Assembly: GCA_035048495.1 (NCBI GenBank)
Contig: CM068547.1
Coordinates: 27,659,913-27,723,912, forward strand
Source of the DNA: Euptelea pleiosperma
Taxonomy: Eukaryota > Streptophyta > Magnoliopsida > Ranunculales > Eupteleaceae
Direction: 5' to 3'
Length of the DNA stretch: 64,000 nt
The position numbers and the translations under genes are program-made. Position 1 is the stretch's first letter. Every line of letters begins with the position of its first letter. The notes below the pieces were generated by a model. The model did no database searches, had not been told where the DNA came from, and was given only the letters and a program-made list of their open reading frames with translations. Positions 29,086 through 40,597 of this stretch are shown one piece after another.

Positions 29086-29937
29086 GTAAAAGTTTTATTC
29101 AGTTGGATTTCAATTTCAACTCTGGTATTGGGTCGCTAATTTGAGTCGTTGAAGGATACTGAAAATCTCAACGAGGCTGATGGATTCTCTAATTGTAGCT
29201 TACCTTAAGCAAAGAGAGGTTTCCCCAATTTATCACGAAACATACCTCCGTAGGAAGCTCTATCCTCGGATATTTAACGTCGGTATTAAGATCAAGTCCA
29301 TTGATCCACCTTCTTAATGGGTCACTGGCAGTTAGTGGTGACACCTTGCGTTCAGTGGAGTCCTTTAGCGGTTAATCTGGTTGAGACACGCCCCTCAGTT
29401 TTGAGTCTTGTGGGTGCTTAAATGTCATCCTTCTCAACAACTACAACTTTTTCTTAAAAGGAGAGATACGTTTTCAAAAGAAGACTAATACCAACTTGAA
29501 TCTGAGAAGTTGGTCCATAGTTCTTCTAGGCCCATGTTCATGATGCTCACCCTAGCGCTTGGCTCTAAGTTTAAAGTTCTCAGCGAACATATATAGAACA
29601 ATTTTAACTCTGGGGACACATATATCATTCAAATGCATGAACAATTTTTATCACTAACCCAAGAGGCAGTTTTCAAAGATTAGTTTGGAGGGACGAATCT
29701 ATAAATTGTGGCAACTCAAGGCACAGTTAGAAAAGCAAAATTCCACCATTAGAAAAGTCGAAGCTGTCTATAGTTAGTGCAAATAGGTGCGGAAACACAA
29801 ATGAACTCAAGCATGGGTATTTTGGTAATAAAAGAAAATGTGCGACCACAACTCTTCTACAGGTCTTGTTTCTTTATAAAGTAGAGTAGATTCTTTTAAT
29901 ATTTTATATATAATATTATTATGCATATATTATTTAT
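28612..29937. other. PUP-a 3' flank with MITE half-copy and microsatellites
   Basis: A T24-like run lies at 28669-28692. A half-copy of the GGTGAGGATGATC MITE spans about 28800-29035. Compound TA/TG microsatellites lie at 29047-29087. Nothing recognisable was found from 29100 to 29900. Confidence 0.5.
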
Positions 29938-30267
29938 TTTTTTTTCTAAGATAAATTTATTGAAAAAACAAACAGAAAGAAACGGGAGCAAATACAACCG
30001 GGGCGAGGACTTGCATCACAATGACGGAGGGCATCCCAATTAGGTTGGCACACCATTCATCAATAATCATATGCACACAAAACCCCTAAGACCTATGACG
30101 ACCTATGACGGGTTAACAAAACTAAAATATGCCCTATTAGGATCCTCCACAGAAGTCAAAAAGTCCCAGTCTGTGGTTCCACCAATTAGAAACCCCACAA
30201 CTTAGAAAACAACCTCTGTTTGCACATTTGTCAGCACCAAAATTAACCTCCCTCCAAGTGGAATATA
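29938..30267 (-). mobile_element. 330-bp L1 3' end with 14-bp target duplication
   Basis: On the minus strand, NFGADKCANRGCFLS matches the C-terminal end of the RNase H-like domain of plant L1 elements. A 3' UTR and a short A-tract follow (T-run 29938-29946 on the plus strand). The flanks CATATATTATTTAT (29924-29937) and CATATATTATTCAT (30268-30281) form a 13/14 target-site duplication. This is a clean, 5'-truncated retrotransposition event. Confidence 0.8.
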
Positions 30268-30468
30268 CATATATTATTCATGAAATATATTATATTAATA
30301 AAATGTATTTTGATGAAACTCTTCTATGGGTCAAGTTAGTTATAAAGTTGATTCTTCTAATATTTTAAATATAATATTATTATATGTATATTATATTAAT
30401 AAAAATGTATTTTGATAAAAATTTTGGCCATTTATTGTTTGACTTAAAAAATTTGCAAATTTTATTTT

Positions 30469-31143
30469 CGGAAATTTTCTTAAACAAAAAAAATGTTTCA
30501 ACTATTTACAAAAAGAACAAAAACTTTAAAAATTTATAAAAAAATTAACTAGATGCCCTTTCAAAGGGCGTCTCTCCCTGACAAAAATTAAAGCTGAGAG
30601 TCTGAACCTTTCAGACGCCCTTTAAAAGGGCGTTTGCCGATTGACGAGTAAACTTCTTTCACAATACAATATGAGCCACGTGGTACACTGTTAGTGGACG
30701 CTGAGCGTATAGATGTTTGGCTAGTCCCTCGGTGGACCTGCAAACCAAAAATCAGCCTGATTAGTGATTTACAACCTTTGGATCTTTGCACTCAAATAAC
30801 GCTCAAATTCCTACGGTTAAAATCAACCCATAAAAATAACTTCAATCCAATGCTTAGAAACAACTGATCATGTTTAGTTTTGGTGTGTAGGTCCACCTTG
30901 TGATTGGCCAAACATCCATATGGTCAGCGTCCACTAAGAATGTGCCACGTGGCTCATTGTATTGCAACAGAAGTAAACATCAAATGGAAAAAGCCCTTTA
31001 AAAGGACATTTGTTAGCTTTAATTTTTGTTAGGGAGAGACACCCTTTAAAAGCGATGTTTAGTTACTTTTTTTTGTAAATTTTAAAAGTTTTTTTTTATT
31101 TTTTAAATAATTTAAACTTTATTTTTGTTTAAGAAATTTTCTG
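30469..31143. mobile_element. Mutator-like MITE with GCCCTTT/AAAGGGC palindromes, copy H
   Basis: The inverted ends CGGAAATTTTCTTAAAC and GTTTAAGAAATTTTCTG extend ~170 bp inward. Four palindromic modules of the type GCCCTTTnAAAGGGCGT lie at about 30554, 30614, 30991 and 31029. The flanks TTTTATTTT (30460-30468) and TTTCATTTT (31144-31152) match 8/9, a Mutator-sized duplication. The element is split by an inserted CACGTGGC-family MITE (30646-30980). It is related to the copy at 32731-33585. Confidence 0.75.
30646..30980. mobile_element. CACGTGGC-family MITE nested in another MITE, copy E
   Basis: The ends GAGTAAACTTCT...ACAATATGAGCCACGTGG and GCCACGTGGCTCATTGTATTGC...AGAAGTAAAC surround the usual core (ATCAGCCTGATTAGTGATTT; CATCCATATGGTCAGCG). 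It interrupts the palindrome-rich element at 30469-31143, so it is the younger of the two. Confidence 0.75.
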
Positions 31144-31577
31144 TTTCATTTTCTTGAAATCAAACTTTAACAGGTTTTTCAATCAAATTGACTCAAGATT
31201 GCATCACCCTGATCCAATCCGATAAGTTCCAATGACATCGGATCGAGTCTAGATATGGAATTGTGATCTGATAAGCTGTTGGATCGGTTTTTGATATACC
31301 CTGAGTCGATCCGGACCCGATCCATTTACCGCCCCAATACTAACCCCTCTCTCCATCTGCCCACTTAATAATTCATATCATACATGTTATGGCACCCATA
31401 ATTGATGGGCCCCACCTGGGAGATATTTCCTTCAATTTTCAAACATGCAACTTACACACCACATGGCTCAAATTGTGGGACGTCAGCAATTTTGCTGACC
31501 GACAACTCATGGGTCCACGCGGAATATTCTCCTGTCAAATGCTACCAATACAAATGTGCTGATTATTGTGTCATCTA

Positions 31578-32287
31578 AGGTTTAAAAATGGCCGTTATAA
31601 CAGACGGGGCGTTACCGTTCTTGCTGTTATAATGAATTGTAATTTTATTTATTTTTGAAACCGTGGGTATCCGGGCCTCTTAGAGCACCCAACTAGTCCC
31701 CCGGGGCATGATAGTCACTCCTTCCACACATGCCGGAGTGTACCGGAAGAGTCAATGTGGACAGAGCCACTTATTACGACCCTCTACTCTTTACAGGGGT
31801 AGCCCGCAGGAGAGTTGAACTCAGAACCTCCTTTGTTACTTGCACTAAGCAAATTTTGGCCTTCAAACAAGATTGGTGGGCAGGAGCTAAGGCACTCCTT
31901 GAGGTAGTTAACGATTTGATTTTTAACATTTTTTCTTGTCAATGCTACTAGAGAGCTGCTGCACTGGAGCTTCTCTGGCTACAGGAGATGGGCTTTGCCA
32001 GCCAGCTGGGGCAGAGGCATGGCATGGAAAGAGACAAAGGCAAAGGAAGAGACTTCTGTCGAACTCAGACCTGAAAATGAAGAGGAGATCGAGCAGAGCA
32101 TGCAAATGAAAAAAACAAGTTTAATTAAAATTCAAATTTTCAATAAAAAATAATGGAAACAGCGGCCTTTTTTTTTTTTTATTTTTTCGCAAATTCTCTT
32201 TCTAAGTGTTAAAACGGTACATAACGTGACGGGGAGGTCCGAATCCGTTATAACAAACAGCTGTTTTTTTTTATTAAACCACAGTTT
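31578..32287. mobile_element. hAT MITE (CAAGGTTTAAA family) interrupted by other repeats
   Basis: The left part (31578-31650) has AAGGTTTAAAAATGGCCG and GGGGCGTTACCG. The right part (about 32110-32287) has the AAATTCAAATTTTCAAT core, AAAACGGTACATAACG, GAGGTCCGAATCCG and TTAAACCACAG. Between them lie a minus-strand SINE (about 31650-31870) and ~240 bp of unrecognised sequence. No target duplication was identified for this copy. Confidence 0.6.
31650..31870 (-). mobile_element. tRNA-derived SINE fragment (minus)
   Basis: Read on the minus strand it has GAGTTCAACTCTCC (B-box-like), CGGGCTACCCCTGTAAAG, then GGGGGACTAGTTGGGTGC and GGCCCGGATACCCACGG, followed by an A-rich tail. The same module order is found in the complete copy at 36369-36609. 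Confidence 0.6.
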
Positions 32288-32730
32288 CGTGTCATCAGGG
32301 AAATTTTGCCTCACGCAATGCTTGACAAAGGATTGTCATGTATATCAAAGACCGTTAATCAATAGAAAAGGAGTGGGGCCTACGTGTAATTTTTCGTGAC
32401 GCCGTAAAATTAACCAAACGCAAAATATATGGACTTACTAGTTACACCCAAGGTTTAAAAAACGGCCGTTATAATGAAAATAACGGCCATTATAACGGAT
32501 TCGGACCTACCCCATTACGTTATGGACTGTTAAAACGCCCAAAAAATATCGGCCGTTATTTTTCCGTTATAACGAAAATAACGACTGTTATTTTCTAGAA
32601 AATTTTGTGAAAAAAAACAGCCGTTATTTTTGTTTTTTTCCGTTATTTTCCATTTTTCAAAATTTGAATTTCAGTGCCTTTTTTTTTTCCATTTTTCCCG
32701 TTATTTCCCATTATTTTCTGTTATAATCTA

Positions 32731-33585
32731 CGGAAAATTGCAGAAAAGAAAATAAACTTTAATTTATTTACAAAAAAAAATACAACTTTTCGCAAATCCC
32801 AAAAAAGAAAACGAAACGCCCTTTCAAAGGGCGTTTCATCTGCTGTCAGTCCAATCAATCGTTGGCTGACTAACGAATGACTGATGGCTGACACGTCTGA
32901 CAAACGCCCTTTTAAAGGGCGTTTATTCTTGAGAAATTTAGAAATAACGTCTCATAATTCCTCAACTTCTAAACCAATCTACGAATATCGGAATGATCTG
33001 AATTTTTGTGAGGATGATCTCCTCACCGTAGAGATCATCCTCACCAAAAATCAGCCATTGATTCATCTTCTGGGTACGCCAAAATAGGCGTAAAATTTGG
33101 GGTATCAAAAAACCAATCTACGAATATCGGAATGATCTGAATTTTTGTGAGGATGATCTCCTCACCGTAGAGATCATCCTCACCAAAAATCAGCCATTGA
33201 TTCATCTTCTGGGTACGCCAAAGTAGGCGTAAAATTTGGGGTATCAAAAAACGCCCTTTAAAAGGGCGTTTGTCAGTAAAAAACGTCCTTTAAAAGGGCG
33301 TTTTATACTGACACACGCCCTTTAAAATAACGTCTGTCAGGTTATCAGATGTCGGACTGACACTGACAAACGTTTTTCAAAAAGGCGTTTATTACTGAAA
33401 AACGCCTTTTAAAAGGGCGTTTGTCAGAAAAAAAGCCCTTTTAAAGAACGTTATTTTAATAAACGTGTGCCACGTCATGAAACGCCCTTTTAAAGAACGT
33501 TTCGTTCTCTTTTTTGGGATTTGCGAAAACTTGTATTCTTTTTTGTAAATGAATTAAAGTTGGTTTTCTTTTATGCAATTTTCCC
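32731..33585. mobile_element. Palindrome-rich Mutator-like MITE nested in a hAT element, copy I
   Basis: The inverted ends CGGAAAATTGCAGAAAAG and TTTTATGCAATTTTCCC extend ~110 bp inward. A perfect 9-bp duplication TATAATCTA (32722-32730, 33586-33594) supports a Mutator-type insertion. Inside are about nine palindromes of the form AAACGCCCTTT(T/A)AAAGGGCGTTT at roughly 32815, 32902, 33249, 33281, 33312, 33369, 33397, 33430 and 33478, many followed by GTCAG. In the centre is a tandem pair of 139-bp units. Confidence 0.88.
32971..33248. repeat. Two tandem 139-bp units carrying the GGTGAGGATGATC hairpin
   Basis: Units 32971-33109 and 33110-33248 differ at only one or a few positions. Each starts AAACCAATCTACGAATATCG, contains the hairpin GTGAGGATGATCTCC / GAGATCATCCTCAC, and ends ATTTGGGGTATCAAAA. 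The near identity shows a recent tandem duplication inside the palindrome-rich MITE. Confidence 0.9.
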
Positions 33586-33817
33586 TATAATCTATTACAT
33601 TCTGTTTTTTTCCCGTTTTTTCCCCTGAGCGTTTTTTTCATTATAACGGAAAAAACGGTGACGCCCCCAGACCGTTATACCGTTATAACGGTGCCCTTTA
33701 AACCTTGGTTACACCTACTCTCCTGTAAAAACAGTATTTGCTTAGAACTGAATTTGCTACTTAAAGAAACTCTACTTGTTCTTCACTTCTCTCTTATTTT
33801 TTTTAATTTCTTGATTG

Positions 33818-36229
33818 ATGGGCGAGGTTGGAAGACTGCAATTTCACATGTCAGGTATATCTCTCTCTCACATCTTATTTTCTTTCTTGATTGATAAGCA
33901 AGATTCAAATGGTTTTAATCAAATGTTTCAAAAAAGAAAAAAAAAAAAGATCTAAGTTTCGTGTTCTTCAATCTTCAAAATAGAGAGAGAAATCCTTAAA
34001 CTACTTGTTTGATTCTTATTTAATCTTCTCTAATCTAATGTTTAAATTTCTGAAATTCAAACATGACATGGGCTGTAAGCTACTTTCGTCACTATCCATT
34101 GGCACTCCAGAAAGAAGAAGAAGAAGAAAAAAATTTCAGTTACTCACACCATCTTCCAATTTTATTATCTTTCAACAATCAAACCAGAAAAAGAGAAGTG
34201 TTTTCTTATTCATTAACATCTATGTTTTGTTGGGTTCTTCTTGGTTTTTACAAACAGTAACTCTCTGTGTCAATGGAAAATGCTATCCCATGGATAACTG
34301 GATAAAAATGTGCAGTTTGAGGCCATTTTGACCATTGGTTTGAAAAGATCCACAGTGTACGAAGCAACAATTGCATGGATCTCTTGAATAATCTAAAGGT
34401 CAATATTTTTTGTTTTGTTTTTGGTAATCGTCAATAGCTTTCTTAAACAATCCCCAAACACTTGAATTGTCGTCATTTTCACATTTCAAAGGTCAAAGGG
34501 GATCAGAGAGAAGGCGTATGGTTTTATCAATTTATCTATCAATTTCCCAAGACTAATAACAAATGGGGTTTTACTCGCTTCATTGAATCTCCTATAAACA
34601 AGTTCCAAGTCTCAATTTTCCAAAATTTTCCCCAACCAGTTCCAGTAGACATGGTTTCTCACCCAATTTGCCATAAAACTCAATTTCGAATAACTCATTG
34701 CTGTTCTTAAATAATCCCCAAGAACCACTTCTTGAGTCTCATAGCTTTCAAAATTAAGCATTTAACTACAGAGAATTCATGGGTTTTCATCCAATTTCCA
34801 AGAAGAGTCAAGAAAAAACTATAGTTTTCACCCACTTTACCACAGTTTCACCATATCTTTTTGCTATCCTAATCAATCCCAAGAACATCTTTTCTCATTT
34901 CTTAAGTCTCCCACAATTGTAGAGCAAATCCCTCTCTCTCTCTCTCTCTCTCTTTTAATTTACAAATTTAGAACTATGATAAGGGAAGTGACTAACTGTA
35001 CTTAGTGTTATATATAATTATTTAAATCATCTAAGTAACCATGTAGCAAGAACTAAATCTATCTTGTTACAAAGAACTAATTAAGTCTCTTTTCTTGTTG
35101 TCTGTTCTTTCAATAACAAGAAGCTCAAGAACCAAATTTGCCAAAAGAAACAGTTGCCATTGAACAACCACCACTCTTCAGGCACAGACGCTGGAAATGG
35201 TGGCTCCTGGTGGCACTCGACATTGGGTTTATTATCATTGGTCAATCTGTTGCTACCCTTCTAGGGAGATTTTACTACAACCAAGGTGGGAATAGCAAAT
35301 GGATGGCAACACTAGTCCAATCCGCAGCGTTTCCAATTCTCTCCATCCCATTGTTTCTCTTCCGCTTCTTCTCCAAGCCTTACGCTACCACCAGTACTAC
35401 CACAGTTACCCCACCTTCCATTGCCTTGCTCACTCTAATTTACTTCTTACTTGGCTTACTCTTAGCTGGTGACAACATGATGTACTCAGTTGGACTCTTA
35501 TACCTTCCTGTCTCTACCTATTCCCTCATTTGTGCAACGCAATTGGCTTCGAATGCCATCTTTTCCTTCTTCATAAATTCACAAAAATTCACCGTTTTAA
35601 TACTTAATTCTGTAGTCCTTCTCACCTTCTCCGCTTCCCTCCTAGCAATTGGTGCCGATTCCACAATACCCACAGGAGTTTCTAAAGGAAAGTATGTGAT
35701 TGGCTTCATATGCACCCTCGGTGCATCAACTGTTTTCTCCCTATTGCTTTCCCTCATGCAGTTAACCTTCCAGAAGGTTCTAAGAAGGGAGACGTTTTCC
35801 GTGGTCTTGGAAATGCAAATCTATACATCGCTTGTTGCCACGTGTGCTTGCATTGTAGGCCTTTTCGCCAGTGGAGAATGGAGTAAGTTGAGTGGAGAGA
35901 TGGAGGGGTTTAAGAAGGGGAGAGTGTCTTATATAATGACTTTGGTTGGGACAGCAGTGGCTTGGCAGATTTGCTCTGTTGGTGTTGTGGGGTTGATTTT
36001 TGAGGTTTCTTCCTTGTTCTCCAATGTCATTAATACATTGTCTTTGCCTCTTATTCCTGTTCTTGCTGTGATTTTTTTTCATGACAAGATGGATGGGATG
36101 ATGGTGGTGGCCATGTTGTTGGCTATGTGGGGCTTTGTTTCTTATATCTATCAGCATTATCTTGATGATTATAAGCCCAAGAAAACATTAAATAATGTCT
36201 CTGAGGCGCTTGATGATTCTACTTCTTGA
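33818..36229 (+). CDS. PUP: PUP-b: purine-permease family transporter (two exons)
   Basis: Exon 1 is 33818-33854 (MGEVGRLQFHMS), the intron 33855-35120, exon 2 35121-36229; together 381 residues, a normal PUP length. All family landmarks are present: KWWLLVALDIGFIIIG (TM1), [91 protein letters not shown] and YIYQHYLDD. The start is the ATG shared with PUP-d; PUP-a has ACA at this place. The intron (1.27 kb) has no recognised transposon. Hydrophobic segments support about ten membrane helices with both ends probably cytosolic, as known for the family. It is the best-preserved gene of the cluster; the substrate cannot be deduced. Confidence 0.93.
33855..35120 (+). other. PUP-b intron 1, no insertion recognised
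   Basis: AT-rich intron with a CT microsatellite at about 34929-34953. Parts around 34005-34300 and 34440-34760 resemble the matching parts of PUP-a intron 1 (24830-25370; shared CTCCAGnnnAAAnAAnAA, TTGTTGGGTTCTTCTTGG and ATAACAAATGGGnTTT), showing that the duplication unit included the intron. Confidence 0.6.
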
Positions 36230-36368
36230 GAGCAGAGGTTGGTTTATCAGTTCTACATCTTGGAAGTGAATACGAACAATTTAGATTTTTGAATATAACA
36301 ATAGTTTCTTTATGAAATTATCTTTCTGTTTCTTTTGTTCTTTTTATTAGAAAGTATGAATCAATGAA

Positions 36369-36609
36369 TGAATCTCAAGGTGTTGCAGAGATGGCAAGGG
36401 ACTTAGCTTCAGGAAGCGAGGTCTTGAGTTCAAATCTCACCACTGCCGAGGGTTGAGAAAAGGATGAAGGACCATGCCTCAGGAAGCAGAGATCTTGAGT
36501 TCAACTCTCACCCCTTGGGGCCAACCCCTAGGATTTATCCTGAGGGGTGGCTCGACAAATGCCCGGGGGATTAGTCGGCTGCAAACTTGGACACCCTCAT
36601 CAGAAAAAA
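36369..36609 (+). mobile_element. tRNA-SINE with a 19-bp target duplication
   Basis: A 241-bp element flanked by perfect direct repeats GAAAGTATGAATCAATGAA (36350-36368, 36610-36628). It contains two related half-units ending in GAGTTCAAATCTCACC and GAGTTCAACTCTCACC (B-box-like), then GGATTTATCCTGAGG, GGGGGATTAGTCGGCTGC and a short A-rich tail. The intact, long target duplication points to LINE-driven retrotransposition and recent insertion. Other partial copies are at 22625 (+) and 31650 (-). Confidence 0.85.
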
Positions 36610-37478
36610 GAAAGTATGAATCAATGAACAAAATTCTCATTTTACTGTTCTTGAATCAGATTGAACTTGGTACAATTTAGGAATTTGATTCTTAAAGAAC
36701 TTGCAAATTCAAACATTAAGCTATGTTCATTTTTTATTTGCAAATACATGGAAATCTGATCCAGCAGAAAATGACACTTTTGTTTGTAATGGCCACATCT
36801 CTATCAACATTGACATGACGAATGTTCACTTATCAAGATGTTACAGCAAGTGGGAAAGCTCCTTTTTGAATTAGTGGAGAGTCGTTGGGCAATTTCTAAG
36901 AGGATAGTACAGCCGTAGGCTCTCTGAGGGGAATTTTCATTGCTTTTATATATGTAGTTGTTAACTGTTACTCTTTGTAATGGCTAAGGGTGTCAATGGG
37001 GGTTCGATTCCTAAGGTACCCAGAACCGGAACTGATATTTCTAAGCTATCCAAATTTTTCCGACTTGACCTCTTGCCAATTTGTTGCCAAATCCCGACTT
37101 TGTGACTATGGTTAGGTAGCTATCTGTGACCATCAAAATGATAGCTGCCTCCTTATAAAACATGTAGTCTATCAGTCATGTTTTTGGATGGGCACTGCCC
37201 ATAATATTATTGTACCGTCGAAATAAATTATTATTTCGGTGGACGATCAGGATATTGGCTATGGCTGTGCTATTTTTGGATTATAGCCCCATCTAAGAGG
37301 TGGGAACATACATCAAATAGGGGGTCTGGATTAGTTGGTGACCTGCTCCAATGGTGGATATAGGTGGCTTCTATGCTATTTTACTGTCCATGGGACCTTC
37401 TCCCATCATTTCTTAATTCCTTATGTTCTTCATCAAAGACTTTCAGTTCTGCACTCTCTAATTATCTTCTTCTTCTTC

Positions 37479-38704
37479 ATGGGGGAAGTTCAAGAACTGC
37501 AACTCCACATCACAGGTAGATGTCATCCTTTAAATAACATGGATCTTGAACCAATTATTTTCATACTTTTGTACTGGTTTCCAAAAGTTCAAACTCAAAA
37601 ACAAGCTTTCTTCCTTTCTAGAGTTTTATATCCACTATTCACTCATCAGGATCTTTAAACCAAGATGCCTATCAGAAGAAAAAAAGTTATATTTATGTAA
37701 TGAGACTTAACAACCTTATCACTGTTGATTCATGGCACTACAGTTCAACAAACAACTCCCATGGGATGAAACATGAAATTTGTACTAAGAAAATTTTGTT
37801 ATTCGATCCTGTAACATTTTTTTTTATCACCTAACCCACCCCTTTCTTAGGAGAGCACACGATCCACCAATCCACTAACAATTATCCAGACCTACTTGTC
37901 TTGCCGAACCATAAGAATCGGCGAATCATCTTATCTATCTCCTAGCTACACTTACAGGAATGGAGAATAGAGATAAGAAATCAGTGAGAAAATTAGACAA
38001 AGGTACTCTTAATCAGAACAAGCCTCCCTCCTTTAGATAAATATCCTGCCTTCCACCCTACCAGCCTCTTATCACATCTCTCTGACGGGATCACACAAAG
38101 CTTTCGACCTATAGGGAGTGTTGAGGAAGACCCAGGTACGGAGTTAGAAGTGTCACAACCAAGACACCTAGAGTAGGGGCAAACCCCTCGCAATCCTCGA
38201 CCTGGCCCACCGGAGATGTACTTTCAAGAGCATACTTCTGATCCATCAAACCACTTTTTTGTGCTTGATATTATGTGCGGGGTTGTTTTTCTTGGGAATA
38301 GATCAAGATTATATCTGTATGGTTTTTAAAAGTAAATCTTATTAGGACGATGAATGTCGTTGGAATCCTCTTTATTGTTGAATTAGAGAACATAAGACAG
38401 TTGCTTTATATAAAAATGTTTAACGCTTACATTGCAATGTTACATTTAAATGGTGTTACTTTGTTTAACAAACATATTAATGATGCTATATTCATGCACA
38501 TCAAGAATCCATTTGTAGGAACATCGAAATCATTTGTGGTTTTATACTTGCTAACACTGAATTGTTCTTCTTTTATGCGTGTTCTAACTACTTCAAGATG
38601 TCCAAGAACCAAACTCACTCATTGATACAACTCACTCACCCAAAGATGCAACTGTTAACAAGCAACCACCACTCCCTAAACGTAGGCTACAAGTGGTGGC
38701 TCCG
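37479..38704 (+). pseudogene. PUP-d: truncated purine-permease relic
   Basis: Exon 1 (37479-37515) is intact and encodes MGEVQELQLHIT with a good donor. After an intron of 1.08 kb, exon 2 starts at 38598 (DVQEPNSLIDTTH...) and keeps only about 107 bp, up to the GGTGGCTCCG that precedes TM1. There the PUP sequence changes at once into GGTTACAGGACACAATATGA, the tip of the CACGTGGC-family MITE, and about 20 bp later into unrelated repeat sequence. No transmembrane region remains, so it cannot make a transporter. Exon 1 is closest to PUP-c and PUP-e in wording. Confidence 0.85.
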
Positions 38705-38725
38705 GTTACAGGACACAATATGAAG

Positions 38726-39840
38726 TTACCTACGTAGCACCATTTCAATACAACTTCTAATCTTAGCCAAGGCCTACTGCCGGCACGTCCTTGTCCTCCG
38801 GCTCCAAACTATGAGTCACACGCGCATCCTCTCAATCAGGAACCCTTTGCCTCTTGTTCAGTTTGGTACTCCCCAAACCTATCGTCAATCAGTACACCCC
38901 CGATCTTAATTCTCATCTATTGATCCCTATCAATAGTGAATAATTTAGTATACCCTGAACCCTAACGTTGTTCAAATAGTATTGAAACACACGAGGTACT
39001 CTCTGGCTTACTAGGTTATGATTCTAGTTGAAAAATCTAAACAGAGGAAAGATCAAGTTTTAGGCTTTGATTGAAAATGAAGAGAAAACCTTTCCCGAAT
39101 GAAGATGAAAACTGAGATTTTTGCTCTTCGGCTTGGACAACTCTTCTTCAATTAATCTCTCTTGTTGTATGTAGTTGTGTGTGTATTAAAGCTCAAAAGA
39201 TGTTTTATTTATAAGAGTTTTGAAGCCCAATGTCGTGCAAGGAGTGGGATCAAGGGAACATAAAAATCGGATCTAATAAAAGACTTTCTGCGTAGTCCAA
39301 TCGATTGTACACTTAGTCCACAGTCCAATTGATTGTACTTCTTGTCCAATCGATTGTACTATTTCCGATGGATTTTTTGTTCATGAGTTCAATTTATTGT
39401 ACACGGGGTCCAATCGATTGTATTAGTTGGAAGTTCTGTCCTAGATGGTCAAATATATTGTACTCTTCTAATCGATTGTACTTTTGAGTACAATTGATTG
39501 TATTCTGGGAATGTTCTGTCCCACAAGGTCCAATCGATTGTATTATTCCAATTGATTGTACTCAAAGGTCCATAATCGATTGTGCTTCCCCTTAGTCAAA
39601 TTTAGACTCTTTTGCAAATGTATTGACTTGGGTCTGTCCTGTGACAAGGTTCAACCATTATATTTTATCTTTAAGATTCTATCCTTATGGTCACTGAGTC
39701 AATTACCTTCCAAAGTGAGTAAACACGATCTTCAACAGACAAATAACAATTACTCAGATGACTCAAGTCATCAATCGTCTGATTCTTGCGATCTTCTTCC
39801 TTTAGTCTTTACGTAGTCGGAGAAATATGTGTACCACAAC
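38726..39840. mobile_element. LTR-like repeat with CAATCGATTG array
   Basis: About 1.1 kb of non-coding sequence follows the truncated PUP-d exon. At 39297-39590 the palindromic word CAATCGATTGTA and close variants occur about eleven times with irregular spacing. A minus-strand TATAAATAAAAC word near 39215 could be an LTR promoter. No primer site, partner LTR or protein domain was identified, so LTR identity is a guess. Confidence 0.4.
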
Positions 39841-40189
39841 ATCCTCAACGCGACACTAGTGCTCGTAAGAATGGTTACAAGAATGTTTTATGTCAAATGG
39901 AATATTTGCCAAAACTAGAATTTAAAAATATTTTTTACACATATTTACACTGTCAGTTGATCGAAATTTATTGTTCATGTGAAATATTCCAATTTTCGTG
40001 AAATTTAACAATTTTTTCATGTATTTATTATTTTTTGTCGATAACCTAAAAAAAGAAAATAATTCGATAATTTCACGAAATTTATTTCATTAGTTGTTTC
40101 TAATCCAAGCAAAACGCTAACATTTGGACCATTGTAAGATTACGTGTACAACTTCTACACCAATACCCTTTTACTGTCGATAACCTTCC

Positions 40190-40597
40190 GATTTAAAAGG
40201 GGCTGTTATAACGGTATAATAGACTGGAGTGTTATCATTTTTTTTGTTATAACGGATTGTAATGCTTAGGGGCAAAAATGGAAATATGGCGTTGGATTCA
40301 AAATTTGAAATTTGAAATTTTTAAAAATGAAAAATAAAGGCCGTTCGTAATGCTCAGGGGCAAAAAGGAAAATAACGGAAAAATAAAAAGGAAATAATGG
40401 CGCTGAAATTTGAATTTCAAATTTTAAGAAACAGAAAATAACGACCGTTTTTTTCATAAAACAACGGTCGTTATTTTTGTTATAACGGAAAAATAACAGA
40501 AAATAACGGCCATTATTTTCTGGGTGTTTTAACGGTACGTAACGTAACGGGGGAGGTCCGAATCCGTTATATGGGCCGTTTTTTAAACCATGGTTAA
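40190..40597. mobile_element. hAT MITE (CAAGGTTTAAA family)
   Basis: The body AAAAGGGGCTGTTATAACGG, GAAAATAACGG repeats, GAGGTCCGAATCCG and TTTTTTAAACCATGG matches the family. Both tips are eroded (CCTTCCGA instead of CAAGG on the left). No target duplication was found. Confidence 0.65.

Larger units (their letters stand above)
32449..33707. mobile_element. Complete hAT-type element (CAAGGTTTAAA ends), host of a nested MITE
   Basis: Starts CAAGGTTTAAAAAACGG and ends GGTGCCCTTTAAACCTTG. A perfect 8-bp target duplication GTTACACC (32441-32448, 33708-33715) places it in the hAT superfamily. It is full of CCGTTATAACGG-type palindromes and has no transposase. The 855-bp element at 32731-33585 is inserted in its middle, so its own length is only ~400 bp, like its relatives at 3197, 5673, 27143, 31578 and 40190. 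Confidence 0.88.

Noticed and set aside
32800..33520. Regular palindromes as a CRISPR-like array
   Set aside because: Spacing is irregular, the context is a plant MITE with target duplications, and no cas genes exist in a nuclear genome.
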